In this document: positions 1-10,229 of the stretch, piece after piece | Numbering within the stretch: the stretch's first letter is position 1 | Layout of the letters: each line of letters begins with the position of its first letter | Assembly (NCBI GenBank): GCA_903904875.1 | Contig: CAIVEC010000036.1 | Span: 1 to 60,746, forward strand | Length of the DNA stretch: 60,746 bases | Source of the DNA: an uncultured bacterium | GTDB lineage: Bacteria; Patescibacteriota; Gracilibacteria; Absconditabacterales; Absconditicoccaceae | Direction of reading: 5' to 3' | Program-made: the position numbers and the translations under genes | The notes under the pieces: model-generated | The model's input: the letters and a program-made list of their open reading frames with translations, nothing else | Database searches by the model: none | Told to the model about the DNA's origin: nothing

Positions 1-1550
1 ACCTTACAGAACTTGATACGGAACATATCCTCTATTTTTTCTCGTCATAATCAATTTGGACCTGCAATCATAAAACACGTACAGTCAGAATCACAAAGCG
101 CTTCGTCAGTATAAACGTTTTTTACACAAGCGGCTTTTTGAGCAACAGCAGAAGCAAGACAAGTAGTTTGTTTTGCTGAAGATAACTGTTCACATTGAGT
201 TTGTTTATCCTGATATGTACTAGCACAAGCAGATTGACCTGCTCTGCTGGTATCATTGCAGGTTTGGATACACGAACCAGCACATTTGAATTCACACTGA
301 GCTTGCTGATCCAAAGGTAAACCATTGCAACTGTATTCACAGGTACCAGGAGCCGCCTCACCGAACGCTTGTTCGGCATAACTATTAGCGACAGTAGCAG
401 CATATGATGAATCTGAGGTACTTCATCATGTCGGCAAAGGATGATCCTTATTGAAGATAGCTAATAGATTATTATTGATGACGTCATTAACATTAGCATT
501 ATTGATAAAGTTTGCGATACCGGAAATATATGTTGCTGGATCTTCAAGTACAGGCTGTTCTTCAGCCACAGGAGCAGAAGTATCTCAGGTAAGGCATTGG
601 TTTCATAAGAGCAAAGCAACGCCAGGACTGGTTGATGATGGATTTGTACTGTCAACAAAGTTTTGCACTTCTTGATCATCAGAGAGTGAAGGAGGGTTTG
701 TATTCGTAGTAATTTGAGATTGAGAAAGAGAGCCAAGAACAGGAATTACTCCATTACCAGTTAGAGATCATCAGACAGATGATCAGGTAGTTCCAAGGGA
801 AGATCATCCTCATCCTCATACCTGATATGAACCCTGATCAGATAATGAAGAAAGATCGCCACCGCCTTGAGTCAAAGAGCTTCCTGCTTCGGGTAATCTA
901 TAAAACAAAATTTGTGGGCTATCCGTAAAATCTTCAAATAATATTTTTCCGATCTGATTGATGTCATAGAGAAGATCGAAATCACTATCATCCAAAGTTC
1001 AGTTCCAGAGAAGGTCAGATCAAAAATTATCTTGATTGAGCGTGGAAAGAGTGAAAGCATTGGAGTATCATTCAAGGTATACATTCTGTACTTCATTATC
1101 TACTGAGAGCTTATCGGTAGCGGTGTGAGTTGTTTTGATGCCCTTACATGCATAAAATTTATCATAGCTTGTATTGATTTCACCTGAAGTAGGTCGTTGT
1201 TGGTTGTTGCCAGTAAACAACTGTTCAAACGTTATTTTGAATGAACTGTTTGAATTATACAGCACATTGACGAAATCGCTATTTTTGATGCCATTGCAAT
1301 CGCTATAATATTGCTTGAGCTGATCCAGAGAAGTGGTGGTGGCATTAATCTCACGATCTTTTGAGAGCTTCAAAGCTTTTTGATATAAATTGCTTACCTG
1401 AGCTTTTCATTGGAAAAGCGTTTCTATTCATTGAGATTGTTCTTTGGCCTGAGAAAGCGCTTGAGAAAAATCAATAGCAAAAACCGAGGAACATGTTCCG
1501 ACAAGCAACAATCACACTGCTAGGTATGTCCTATTCAGGTTTCTGAACAT
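1..1550 (-). CDS. Exported Cys-rich protein, 3' end beyond the window
   Basis: Unrecognised exported protein; only about 516 residues are visible because the frame stays open to the left edge. An N-terminal signal peptide is clear (basic MFRNLNR, then a hydrophobic stretch ending SSVFA). The middle is Ser/Gly/Asn-rich, with a glycine run near residue 245 written partly with UGA. From about residue 400 the protein is Cys-rich (CEYSC, CEFKC, CIQTC, CDSDCTC) in a Gln/Ala-rich background, which suggests disulfides or metal sites. The ATG at 1550 overlaps the 3' end of the preceding gene by 20 bases, so the two are probably translationally coupled. It is the last visible gene of a four-gene exported-protein cluster. 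Function unknown; attachment or filament protein is a guess. Confidence 0.75.
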
Positions 1551-2736
1551 TGCTCAGCTTAGGAGATAAAGTACTTATAGGAGTATATATCTTAGCTAAT
1601 AATTTTCAGAATCCATCCAGATCTTCTTGGTACATGAGAAATCCTATATGAAACGGAAAAGCCATATAGGTATCACGCATCATCCTAAAGGTAAGAGAGA
1701 GGGCACTTTTTGATCGGGTATATTGGGAAGAAAACTTTTTCATGATAGCATTGATATCATTATTCTGTGAACTCTTTATCAGAGTGCCTGGATTTTTTTG
1801 GAGCATCAAGAAATAATAGCTCATAAACAGACGATAATAAAAGAGTTCATTGTAGGTAAGATTGACAAACGAAACCATGGAGGTAGAGGTATCGCCATAG
1901 AGCCCGCAAAGCAGAATGTTATAATTTTCATCACGAGTCGTACAAGGCGTGAGATTAGCGGATTTAGTAACAGTAACCATAGGAACTACTCGTAAATTTT
2001 TCGCATTAACTTCTACGATCGGTTTAACCATATCCAAAATTCATCAACCGCTCAAAATATGGACGTCACTCAGAAGATTGCGCGCATTTTTGAGATATCA
2101 TTTCATAGCGCGGCAGGTGCTGGCATAAGAATGATCGGATTTTTCGCAGATATTCATTCAGAAATTCGCTTGAGAGAAAATATTGATCTGTGCTTCCATA
2201 TCTTCGTCAGTTTTAAAATCTCATACTAATCCATAGAAATTAGCTTGTTTCATATTCACATAATCGGTCATGATGTCATCAAAAAGATTAGGGACATTTT
2301 TTGCGAGATTGCATTCATCGCTCATAGGATAACACATATTATGAGTATTTTGATTAGCGTTTATTGAAAAACTTTGGAATCATAACTCCTGAAAGGTCTT
2401 ACGAGCAAAATATTTATCAGCTCCAGTAAAAAATTTGGATGAAGATGCAGAATCTTTTACAACATTACTGCAAAGCAAATAGACAAAAACAGATTGTTTG
2501 GCATCATAGATGAAATTATTTTGGCTGAATCCAGAAGACGCTAACACCATAGTACAGTAATTGGAAATAATAGCTTGTGTGGTCAAAGGAGTCGCTTCAT
2601 TAAAAAGATTTGAAGAAAGCGTATCAAAATATGAAGTAAATGTATCAGCAGCCGATACGTGAGCATGAGAAAAAAATACACCGGCAACAAGTGCGATTAT
2701 ACCTAGCTGTGTACATTTTTTTCTCAAACCGATCAT
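1531..2736 (-). CDS. Exported protein of unknown function (401 aa)
   Basis: A 401-residue protein with a textbook signal peptide: MIGLRKKCTQ, a hydrophobic core, then SHAHVSAAD as a likely signal peptidase site. The mature part is helical and polar, with scattered cysteines (for example CYPMSDEC). I recognise no domain. The frame is open only if several UGA codons are sense, and it closes at a UAG inside the next gene. It lies 24 bases downstream of the 489-aa exported protein and overlaps the Cys-rich gene, so it belongs to one operon with them. No Shine-Dalgarno motif precedes the ATG. Confidence 0.75.
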
Positions 2737-2760
2737 ATTAGAGGTAATAAAATAAAACGA

Positions 2761-4230
2761 TTATCGACATCATTTTCATCACAAATTGCATTGCGCTTCA
2801 CAAGCCTGTCATAAACCTTGGATAAGACTTCCATCAGTGTCTTTGCTACCAATGACTTTAGTTTTTATTTTAAAAATCTGATCTCATAAGATCTTAAAAG
2901 TAGGCGTCACATCTTTGACTTCAGAAAAAGAAGCCAACTCGATATCCGTTGATTGCTGGTCAAACACATCCTGCACATACGACTTGAGATATTCTTTAAA
3001 TGTCGCTTCTCATTGAGCTGGAGTGGTAGTAGCCATGATATTTTGATTTGCTTGGTTGGTGATTATATCAGTTTTTATATCTTGAGCATTTTTCGGAGGA
3101 TTTCGGAATCTGCTTACATCAGATCATAACGTAGAAACATCTGATAATATACCAGACAACGATTGTTTTATACTGCCAGCAAACACTCATCTAACGTTTT
3201 GAGTGGTTCCATACATAGATCTGAGAAGTTCGTCTTTTCTTTCTTGATAGCTTGGATCATCCTTCTGTTTGCTTTTGGAAAATAATTGTCCGAGTCTTGT
3301 GAGTGCGTCATTAAACACTTTTTTGTTATTATAAGAGGAACCTGAAAGACTTGCAGTGAGATTTTTCCGGATAGTCTTGAACGTTGTTTTGTTGGTATCG
3401 CAGGCATCCGCACAGGTGTAATCATCTTGTATGGATTGGATGGCTTGAGTATCAAACGTTATTTTTATGCCATTATTTTCTCATCCTCTGGAAAATTCGG
3501 TGAACTGGTTTACACTATTAAAATACAAAACGCTTTTAGCCGCAGAAAGTATTCTGAGCAAAAGAGAAGTGACGTTATTATAAAGAACGCCATCAGTGAT
3601 TTCTCAGTTTGAAAATAATCATTTTTTTACATATTTCTGGATAATGTCGTTCATGATTGCAACATTTTGGGGAATGATTTTTTCATACCATCATCATCAT
3701 AAACCAAGCTCGTATCTCTTATCATTCACTTGAGACTCCAGCTCCTCCACAATCTTATTGTCTCTGAGAAACACTTTATTTTTGCTCAATAATATTATTC
3801 ATCATACCGCGTCCTTGACTCAGGCAAGATTAATGGGCGAAGAAAATATGGCCGTAGTAGCTAAGCCGAATTTAAGTTTCTGTTCGATGTTTTTTGCAAG
3901 TGTGCCGACTACGGTTTTTTGCGGCGGATCAAATGTATCACCTATAAATCGATTAGGATTAACATACTCACCTACATAATCTCACTGGGTCCCTATAGTC
4001 TGGATAGCATTCATCATTTCAGTGACAAAATCCAACAACGCAGTGAATGCTTCAGGAGCAGTACCGCAAATAGTAGAATCTGCACAATAATCTGCAGCAG
4101 GAGAAGTTGTAGAAGCAGAAGTAGGAGTAGTACCAGCATTTTGTAAAAGTTGTCCATGAACAAAAGAAAAACTCACCACGAACGTGATAATTGTACAAAG
4201 GAGAATATGTCGAGGAAATAATTTCTTCAT
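2761..4230 (-). CDS. Exported protein of unknown function (489 aa)
   Basis: A 489-residue exported protein. I chose the ATG at 4230 (MKKLFP) because the hydrophobic signal segment follows directly and ends near FVHGQ; a GTG nine bases upstream is the alternative. The mature region is polar, with predicted helices and a C-terminal cysteine pair (CEAQCN) just before the end. A Cys pair also occurs near the middle (CADACD). The frame contains many in-frame UGA codons, including three in a row near 3690, and closes with UAA at 2761. It sits 23 bases downstream of the TPR-like gene. No family recognised; co-transcription with three other exported proteins suggests one surface structure or secretion complex. 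Confidence 0.75.
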
Positions 4231-4253
4231 CAAGAACACACGAAATAAAACAG

Positions 4254-5762
4254 TTATTTAGCATCAACAGCCTGAGTAATTTTGCTTTGAAGAATTGTCT
4301 GTTCGGTAGTATTGTCACAGATACTCAATGCTTTGACATAATAGTCTTTGGCAACAGCATATTGTTTGAGAGAAAAATAATAATCACCGAGCAGATGATA
4401 CAGATGGGATTGATGATATTTTTCTGTCAGATATAAGAGTTTTTGTCCTATTCAAGATAAATTTTGTTTCGCTAATTGCAATCAGACGTCTCCGTACATG
4501 CACACATCGGCTTGACTACCGCTGAAAAGAGTGGAACATTTTCCCAGGTACAGGTCAGTCAATTGCGGATTGTCGAAATAGAGTTCAAAAGGTTTTCCTG
4601 TACGGAAAGGGATATAAAACATCTGATCAAAAAACAGCGAAAAATCTGAAATTTCAAGATCGGATTGTCCGAGAATATTCTGCCGGATACGCGTCATATT
4701 GGTGGTATCTTCTCCCTGGATATATCATAACAGCATATATCTGTACACATCGGTCTGAAGTGTAGGATCCGTAACTTGATTAAGATACAGTATAGATTGT
4801 TCATAGTCGCCATATCGGTAATAAGAAATTCCTATGAGGAATTTATAGAGGTTGGTATTGCTGGTATCAAAATCGGCAAGCTTGAGGAAATAGTCCTTAG
4901 CAGCTTCCCGGTTGTGCGTCAGAAAATTGGTGTAGGCAAGCACTTGATATGGAAGAACATAATCTCCGTTTTTGAGCAATGCATGGAGAGCAAGTCTCTT
5001 GGCAAAGATGAAATATCAGTTTTTGAGCAAAGTAAGCGAGACCAAGCCGTCCCTATAATAAAGCGGCGGATTCTTGATTTTTACGAAATTAGATAATGCA
5101 GCTTCATAGGAAGATTTGAAGTCTTTGTAACGAGGATCGGTTATTTTGGAGAACGAAGCTGATGCTCCAGAATAGTCATAAATCCAAAGGGATTTGAGTC
5201 CTCTGTAGAAGAGTTCATCATCATCATTCAGTAGTCATTGAGCTTTATAGTTTGCAGCCAAAGCAAAGACTTCATCCAATGAAGTAGTACTGTCCAGACT
5301 GATACTGGAATCATGGAAACACGTATACAATACCTGACGCGGATCAATCTTCAACTTCATATAATCACCTTCATTCTGAACCAAAAGACTCAGGTACTGA
5401 TTAGCTTTATCGAACTGATAATATTGGAGGAATTTTTCCACTAAAGGCTGGAGGAGATCTGGATTTTTATTTTTAGTATACAGGTATTCTAATACATTAA
5501 GATCCTGAAATATTTCTGAATTTCATAAGGTCTGATGAACCGCTCCGGAAATCATGGTAGTCACATCGGTAATAGGAGCAACCGTATGCATCGGAGCATC
5601 TGCTGGTTCTTGTAATGAAGTAATGGAATTTGGAATAATAGTCTCTTGAGTTTTAAATTGTTGTTGAGAAAAAGTCCCGTCCAAAAAGAGGATTACGAGC
5701 CGGAAACAGAGAATCATGCTTCAGATGATCAGCGTATTGGTTGCTTTATATCAAGAATTCAT
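4254..5762 (-). CDS. Membrane-anchored TPR-like repeat protein
   Basis: First gene of the minus-strand exported-protein cluster, 502 residues. An N-terminal transmembrane segment (about residues 8-28) contains a CGG that would put Arg in the hydrophobic core but gives Trp under the reassigned code. The rest looks like tetratricopeptide repeats: paired helices with small/aromatic spacing such as LIGISYYRYGDYEQSILYLN and LLGDYYFSLKQYAVAKDYY. TPR proteins normally scaffold protein complexes, so this one may organise the three exported proteins downstream. The start at 5762 is the ATG that puts the hydrophobic segment at the N-terminus. A TATAAT box lies about 30 bases upstream on the minus strand (5792-5797). 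Confidence 0.7.
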
Positions 5763-5878
5763 AGAATATACTTATCAGATAAATCAGTTCAATTATACTC
5801 CAAACCAGCCAAAAAGACCAAAAAACAGCCCAAAATCAGCCAATAAAGTTTGACAAAAAATAAAAGATGAACAAGTAA

Positions 5879-5906
5879 TTGACTTTTACAATAAAATAAG
5901 TATAGA
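5879..5906 (+). promoter_or_regulatory. Promoter, TTGACT-N16-TATAGA
   Basis: The -35 box TTGACT and the -10 box TATAGA are separated by 16 bases and lie 24 bases upstream of the ATG at 5930. The same arrangement precedes several other plus-strand genes in this window. Confidence 0.6.
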
Positions 5907-5929
5907 TTTAAAAATAAAAAAACAACGTT

Positions 5930-6187
5930 ATGATACAACAAAAAGAACTAACTCAAGAAGAAAAACGTGCAAAGAAGCATTGGCTTCACTTCTGTACGAT
6001 ATTTATTTCCATGTGTGTCGTAGCAGGATATGCGCTCACGGTTTTCTTGCTTAGACATCCGATTGCATGGTGTCTGAGACCACTACATCTTACCGAAGAT
6101 GTATTAGGAACGGTTTTTGGCTTCTCAATAGTATTGGTATGGGGAGTATCTGCGTGGATAGTCTATGTGAAATTTAAGAAGTGGTAA
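5930..6187 (+). CDS. Small two-helix membrane protein (85 aa)
   Basis: An 85-residue protein with a charged N-terminus (KELTQEEKRAKK) followed by two hydrophobic segments, about residues 20-40 and 57-78, and a short basic tail. It looks like a small integral membrane protein; I do not recognise a family. It has its own promoter and an intrinsic terminator directly after the stop, so it is monocistronic. No Shine-Dalgarno site is visible in the A-rich leader. The divergent neighbour is the TPR-like gene. Confidence 0.7.
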   Translation: MIQQKELTQEEKRAKKHWLHFCTIFISMCVVAGYALTVFLLRHPIAWCLRPLHLTEDVLGTVFGFSIVLVWGVSAWIVYVKFKKW

Positions 6188-6199
6188 AAAAAACAAATG

Positions 6200-6227
6200 A
6201 TCCCTGGGATTCCGGGGATTTTTTTTT
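6200..6227 (+). terminator. Intrinsic terminator
   Basis: ATCCC and GGGAT pair around a ten-base loop and are followed by nine T. It ends the 85-aa membrane protein transcript. Confidence 0.65.
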
Positions 6228-6270
6228 GTTAAAACATAGGAACTAAGTTAACATTAAAGCTATCGACATA

Positions 6271-6342
6271 TTTTGTCCTAACTTTGTCAGTTTTTTTCTT
6301 TTTTTGACGGAATATAAGGATGCCGTTAAATAAAAATATAAA
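6271..6342 (+). repeat. 72-bp direct repeat, copy 1 (promoter/leader)
   Basis: This 72-base block is identical to 6756-6827. It contains TTGACG, a 16-base spacer and TTAAAT, which fits the promoter pattern of this genome, preceded by T-rich tracts. It ends about 20 bases before the ATG of the first zinc-finger gene. The most likely reading is a duplicated promoter plus 5' leader. Confidence 0.75.
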
Positions 6343-6363
6343 TTAAAAAGAAAGGAGTAAATT

Positions 6364-6594
6364 ATGTCTGAATGTTCGCACAAAGTTACAAAAACATGTA
6401 CCGTTTGCCTAGGAGCTGGGTATCACAACTATCTTTATCCAGAAGAAACTAAATGTGGTTGTTGTAATGGCAAAGGTGAAGTTACGTGGGGTGTACATGA
6501 ATATGTACAAGTTGGAAGTAGTAAAATGGGTACTATGGCATATTTCAAATGTAAATATTGTGGAGATAGGCAGGAATACAACCAAGGAAATTAA
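6364..6594 (+). CDS. Small zinc-finger protein, DnaJ-type CxxC motifs
   Basis: A 76-residue cytosolic protein with three CxxC pairs: CTVCLGAG, CGCCNGKG and CKYCGD. The first two match the CxxCxGxG pattern of the DnaJ cysteine-rich zinc domain, so the protein probably binds one or two zinc ions. It has no J domain. It is preceded by one of the few Shine-Dalgarno-like strings in the window (AAAGGAG, 8 bases before the ATG). The gene at 6849 is a paralogue behind an identical 72-bp upstream block, so the pair arose by local duplication and divergence. Function unknown; RNA or protein binding is possible. Confidence 0.7.
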   Translation: MSECSHKVTKTCTVCLGAGYHNYLYPEETKCGCCNGKGEVTWGVHEYVQVGSSKMGTMAYFKCKYCGDRQEYNQGN

Positions 6595-6729
6595 TTAGTC
6601 ATCTTGGATGTAAAACGCGCATGGTATTATTACCAAAATCAAATTCAGTAAAGTGAGGCCGCCCTTAGCCTACTAGGATCACTTGTGATTTTAAATAAGG
6701 AGTACTAGAAACGCTGGTACACTAAGGTA
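6595..6729. other. Non-coding spacer between the zinc-finger paralogues
   Basis: About 135 bases with no plausible reading frame. It holds short inverted repeats (for example ATCAC/GTGAT) and leads into a strong terminator. It could be the 3' UTR of the first zinc-finger gene or a small RNA. I cannot assign it to a known RNA family. Confidence 0.35.
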
Positions 6730-6759
6730 ATGTTCAAGGTACTCCTTGAACATTTTTTT
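6730..6759 (+). terminator. Strong intrinsic terminator
   Basis: A perfect ten-base stem, ATGTTCAAGG with CCTTGAACAT, around the loop TACT and followed by seven T. It separates the two zinc-finger transcripts. Confidence 0.85.
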
Positions 6760-6827
6760 GTCCTAACTTTGTCAGTTTTTTTCTTTTTTTGACGGAATAT
6801 AAGGATGCCGTTAAATAAAAATATAAA
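6756..6827 (+). repeat. 72-bp direct repeat, copy 2 (promoter/leader)
   Basis: Identical over 72 bases to 6271-6342, including TTGACG-N16-TTAAAT. It starts in the T-tract of the preceding terminator and ends about 20 bases before the ATG at 6849. Confidence 0.75.
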
Positions 6828-6848
6828 CCAAAAGAAAGAAATAACATT

Positions 6849-7124
6849 ATGAGTTGTACAAAACAAGTAAGAGTAGAATGTTCCTGCGGTGGAACAGGTA
6901 AGATTACCAAAGATGTCGGTGGAGGAGTTATTAGTAGAGATTCAAGAGGATGGCCATCATATGGTCCTTCACGGTATATCGAAGTATCATGCTCTTGTGG
7001 TGGTAAGGGATACAATTATGAAACCGTAGAAGAACACGATTGGGGACCAACACAGTATGAAATGTCCTATGCATGGCAAACATGCAGAAAATGCGGAAAA
7101 AAAAATGGATGGAACAACAGGTAA
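6849..7124 (+). CDS. Small zinc-finger protein, paralogue of the 6364 gene
   Basis: A 91-residue protein with cysteine motifs CSCGGTG, CSCGGKG and a C-terminal CRKCGKK. It shares the layout of the 76-aa neighbour: two DnaJ-like cysteine-glycine knuckles, a His/Trp/Tyr-rich linker and a final CxxC. Zinc binding is therefore likely. The central loop is longer and Gly/Ser-rich. It has the same promoter block as its paralogue and its own terminator. No J domain and no secretion signal. Function unknown. Confidence 0.7.
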   Translation: MSCTKQVRVECSCGGTGKITKDVGGGVISRDSRGWPSYGPSRYIEVSCSCGGKGYNYETVEEHDWGPTQYEMSYAWQTCRKCGKKNGWNNR

Positions 7125-7129
7125 AGATA

Positions 7130-7159
7130 ACACTCACAGTCTTTCTGTGGGTGTTTTTT
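7130..7159 (+). terminator. Intrinsic terminator
   Basis: ACACTCACAG pairs with CTGTGGGTGT around a five-base loop and is followed by a T-tract. It ends the second zinc-finger transcript. Confidence 0.8.
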
Positions 7160-7160
7160 A

Positions 7161-7187
7161 TAAAAAAACTGAGTTCACACCCAGTCT
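7161..7187 (-). terminator. Terminator of the ribosomal superoperon
   Basis: On the minus strand ACTGGGT pairs with ACTCAGT (one G-T pair) around GTGA and runs into seven T. It lies about 30 bases past the secY stop, facing the plus-strand terminator. Confidence 0.6.
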
Positions 7188-7216
7188 TTTTTTATATCTG
7201 TGATTAATGATTTCTA

Positions 7217-8581
7217 CTAGACGTTAAGTTGACTAAGATTTTTGGAAACGGTATTCAAATCTATCTTATCGTATCTCTGCATAAGCATATCTGTTTTGAC
7301 TTTACTTATGATATCCTGCACCACTCATACGATGATGATGACTCCGGATCCGGTGACGACCACAGGAAGCGATCCGAGCGATTGGACCAGCGTCTGGATG
7401 AATGGGATATAATTGAGAAGATAACTATACACGCCGATAAACGCCAATCCAGCTCCTCACCAGAGGCAAAGATGCATCAGGATTCCGTTGATATATTTTG
7501 CTGTCTCTTTTCACGGTCTGATACCAGGCACGAATCCTCCTCTTTTCTGGATATTATCAGAGATCCTTTCCGGAGAGAATACGATCAAGGTATAGAAGAA
7601 CGTAAACACGATGATCAATATGAAATACAGGACGATAGCAGGGATTCCTGGTTGCTGGGTATAGATATTGAGGTTCGCCTCTATCCGGTTCGCCATACCG
7701 ACTAATCTGGTATTCATAGGCTGGAATTGGGTAATAAGTTTGGATAATAAGTATGGGAATGAGACGAATGCGATAGAGAAGATGATAGGCACCATTCCTA
7801 CGGGATTCATCGGGATAGGGAGTGAAGACGATTCTTCAACTCTTCCTCTTCTCGCATAAATAACTGGTATCTCTTTGATGGATTTAAGGATGAAGATAGA
7901 AAGCAGAACAAGTCCAAGCACGATAATCAGCATAAATAACGTAACTCATATAATACTAGATGATCACGCCATGCTTGAATAGATTTTTTGGGTGATTCCG
8001 GATACGATGGATGCGAAAATCAAAAGAGATATTCCATTGGAGATACCGTGTTCCGTGATCAATTCTCCTATCCGCATCAGCAATACTGATCCCACCGTCA
8101 TCGTAAACGCAGTGACGATAAGGCTCAATGGTGCTGTACTAATCACATGTCCTCAAAGGAGATAATTGATGAAAAACACCATTCCGATAGATTGGAGAAA
8201 TGCTAATGGTACAGAAAGATATCTTGTATATTGTTGGATTTTCTGTTGTCCGGTTTCACCGAGTTCAGTAAGCTCTTCAAGTTTTGGCACTACTGAACCG
8301 AGAAGCTGCATGATGATCGATGCATTGATGAAAGGAGCTAATCCTACAGCGATGATAGCAAATTCTTTCAATGATCCTCACAAAAGCATGACAAAGTATC
8401 ATAATCAAGAATCAGCAGTAGTGCTCATGGTTTTGGACATAAGTGTGGTGATATTTACAAACGGCACAGGAATGAACACCAAAAGCCTATATAACGCAAG
8501 CATTACTAACGTGAAAATGATTTTCTTTTTTATTGTAGGATTTTCTCGTAATTCTTGAACTTTTTTTAAGAATTTTTCCAT
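7217..8581 (-). CDS. secY: Protein translocase subunit SecY
   Basis: SecY is the pore subunit of the Sec translocon in the cytoplasmic membrane. The 454-aa length is normal for the family. Recognisable blocks include ASIIMQLLGSVVPKLEEL, the second-helix region with GISNGISLLIF, and YARRGRVEESSSLPIPMNPV in the C5 loop that contacts ribosome and SecA. Gly residues in TADSGLGYFV and MLLGGSLKEF are encoded by UGA. The ATG at 8581 gives the expected short cytosolic N-terminus. It is the last gene of the tuf-S10-spc superoperon, immediately after rplO, the usual bacterial position. No adk, map, infA or rpmJ follows. Confidence 0.97.
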
Positions 8582-8613
8582 CAAAAGGGGGATAAGAGAC
8601 TTAAAAAGTAGTG

Positions 8614-9435
8614 TTATTTGGTTTTCTTAGTTGCTGGTTTCTTTGCCACAGGTTTCGCTGTGGGCTTTGGCTTTGCAGCTGGCTTCTTTGCTACAGGTTT
8701 TTCTGCTTTAATAGGCTTTACAGTAGGTTTTACAACTGGTTTTACAACTGGCTTTTCAATTTTAGCTGGAGCCTTTTTTAGAGCTTCTACTTTTTCGATT
8801 AATTTGACCTCTTGGATTTTCTTCACCTCTTTTTTTGCTGGTTCGATTTTCTTCACTTCTTTTGGTTGCTCTATTTTTTTCACTTCCTTCACTTCTTTTT
8901 TTACGGGTTCGATTTTTTTGATTTCCTTTTTTACCGGTTTTTCTATTGGAGTCTTGTCCTCTTTAGAGGGCTTTTTTGGCTTAGAATATGCTTTGCCAGG
9001 ATTCTCCATTCTGTCTTTTGCAGAAGCGGAAAAAGCATCCATATCTACGAATTTGAGATGTTTAGTATAATCGCCATTTCATAAAATCTTGACGAAAGCC
9101 GTAGCGGATTTGATATATCATAAATCTTTCAAAAGCTGTTTAGTAATCTCCATAGCATCAGTGATTCTTTTATCAGCATCAAGCTTTCCAAGATTGACGA
9201 TCACCACATCCTTTACGAGTTTGTAATATCTGGTGAATCCTCTAGCTTTAGGCAATCTCTGAACAATAGAGGTCTGTCATCCTTCGAAAAACGGCTTCAT
9301 GGAAAATCAGCTTCTAGATTTCTGTCCTTTGAGTCCTCTTCCAGAATAGTTTCCTGTTCCTGTTCCGTTTCATCTTCCTCTTCTTTTTTGCTTATCCTTG
9401 AGTCATTTGCTTTTTTGTAATTGATGGATTTTCAT
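8614..9435 (-). CDS. rplO: Ribosomal protein uL15 with long Lys/Pro/Ala tail
   Basis: Large-subunit protein L15. The first ~130 residues carry the family signature, including GNYSGRGLKGQKSRSG and FFEGGQTSIVQRLPKARGF, with several glycines encoded by UGA. The protein is 273 residues, against about 145-150 normally. The extra ~140 residues are an almost pure Lys/Pro/Ala/Val/Glu tail (for example EKPVVKPVVKPTVKP), probably disordered and RNA-binding. A similar tail sits on S5 next door. L30 (rpmD), which normally lies between S5 and L15, is absent, as is common in this radiation. The start at 9435 fits the MKIHQL-type N-terminus. Confidence 0.95.
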
Positions 9436-9474
9436 CGTAGATATAATAAGCGGTATAAAAATTACATGGTCCTC

Positions 9475-10182
9475 TTATTTAGAGGATTTATCCTCTTTAG
9501 AAGGCTTTTTAACTGGCTTTTTTTCAACTTTCTTTTCGATTTTTGCTTCAGCTGGCTTGCCTGTTATGGCAGGTTTTTTTTCAATTACAACTTCAGGCAC
9601 AATTCATATTTCCTGTTTTGCTTGTATTTCTTTGACTACTGATGCTGTCTCTTTCTGTTCCTCGGCTTTTTCTTCTATGGTTTCATGTTTTACTTTTTCC
9701 ACAACGCGTTTATTGAAATGTTCAGCATGTTTGTATGCGGACAATGCTTTGATAGTACCTAAAGCGTTATTGAGTTTATTGTTTGATCACATGATTTTTG
9801 ATAATACGTTTTCAAATCCTGCAAGCTCTAGAACAGCTCTCACAGAAGATCAGGCTTTCAAACCTGTACCGGCAGTAGCAGGCAAGAGTTTGATCATACA
9901 TGCTTTGTATTTAGTTACGGTTGGATAAGGAACAGTCTGATTACCAGTGATAGGCACGACGAACATCGTCTTGTACGCCTCACGGGAAGCTTTTTGAACG
10001 GCTGCACTTACATCTGGTCATTTGGAAACACCTATTCCGATTTTTCCTTTTTTGTTTCCCACCAAAACAGTAGCTCTGAAAGACATTTTTCTTCCTCCAG
10101 TCGTCACTCTCGTTACTCTTCTCACCTCGAGAAGAAGTTCGTCGAACTCTTTTTTTACCTTATCTTTGTTTCAAGGTCTCAT
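9475..10182 (-). CDS. rpsE: Ribosomal protein uS5 with Lys/Glu/Pro tail
   Basis: Small-subunit protein S5, involved in decoding accuracy and mRNA entry. The S5 core is plain: RRVTRVTTGGRKMSFRA, GKIGIGVSKGPD and a C-domain with LLPATAGTGLKAG. The protein is 235 residues, about 65 more than usual. The extension is rich in Lys, Glu, Pro and Ala and ends KKPVKKPSKEDKSSK, closely resembling the segment KPKKPSKEDK in the L15 tail. The ATG at 10182 is followed by RPGNKDKVKKEFDE, with Gly from UGA. Neighbours are rplR upstream and rplO downstream, without rpmD between them. Confidence 0.95.
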
Positions 10183-10229
10183 GAACAATAATTGTTAAAG
10201 TAATAAAATTATAATTTGTAATTCGTAAT

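Noticed and set aside
3168-3455. Overlapping frames such as the 95-codon one here and many others of 60-150 codons
   Set aside because: They are shadows of the longer genes on another frame or strand, lack homology and have irregular composition.
7229-7705. A 158-codon plus-strand frame over secY
   Set aside because: It is antisense to conserved SecY and has biased Asp/Arg/Ser composition typical of shadow frames.
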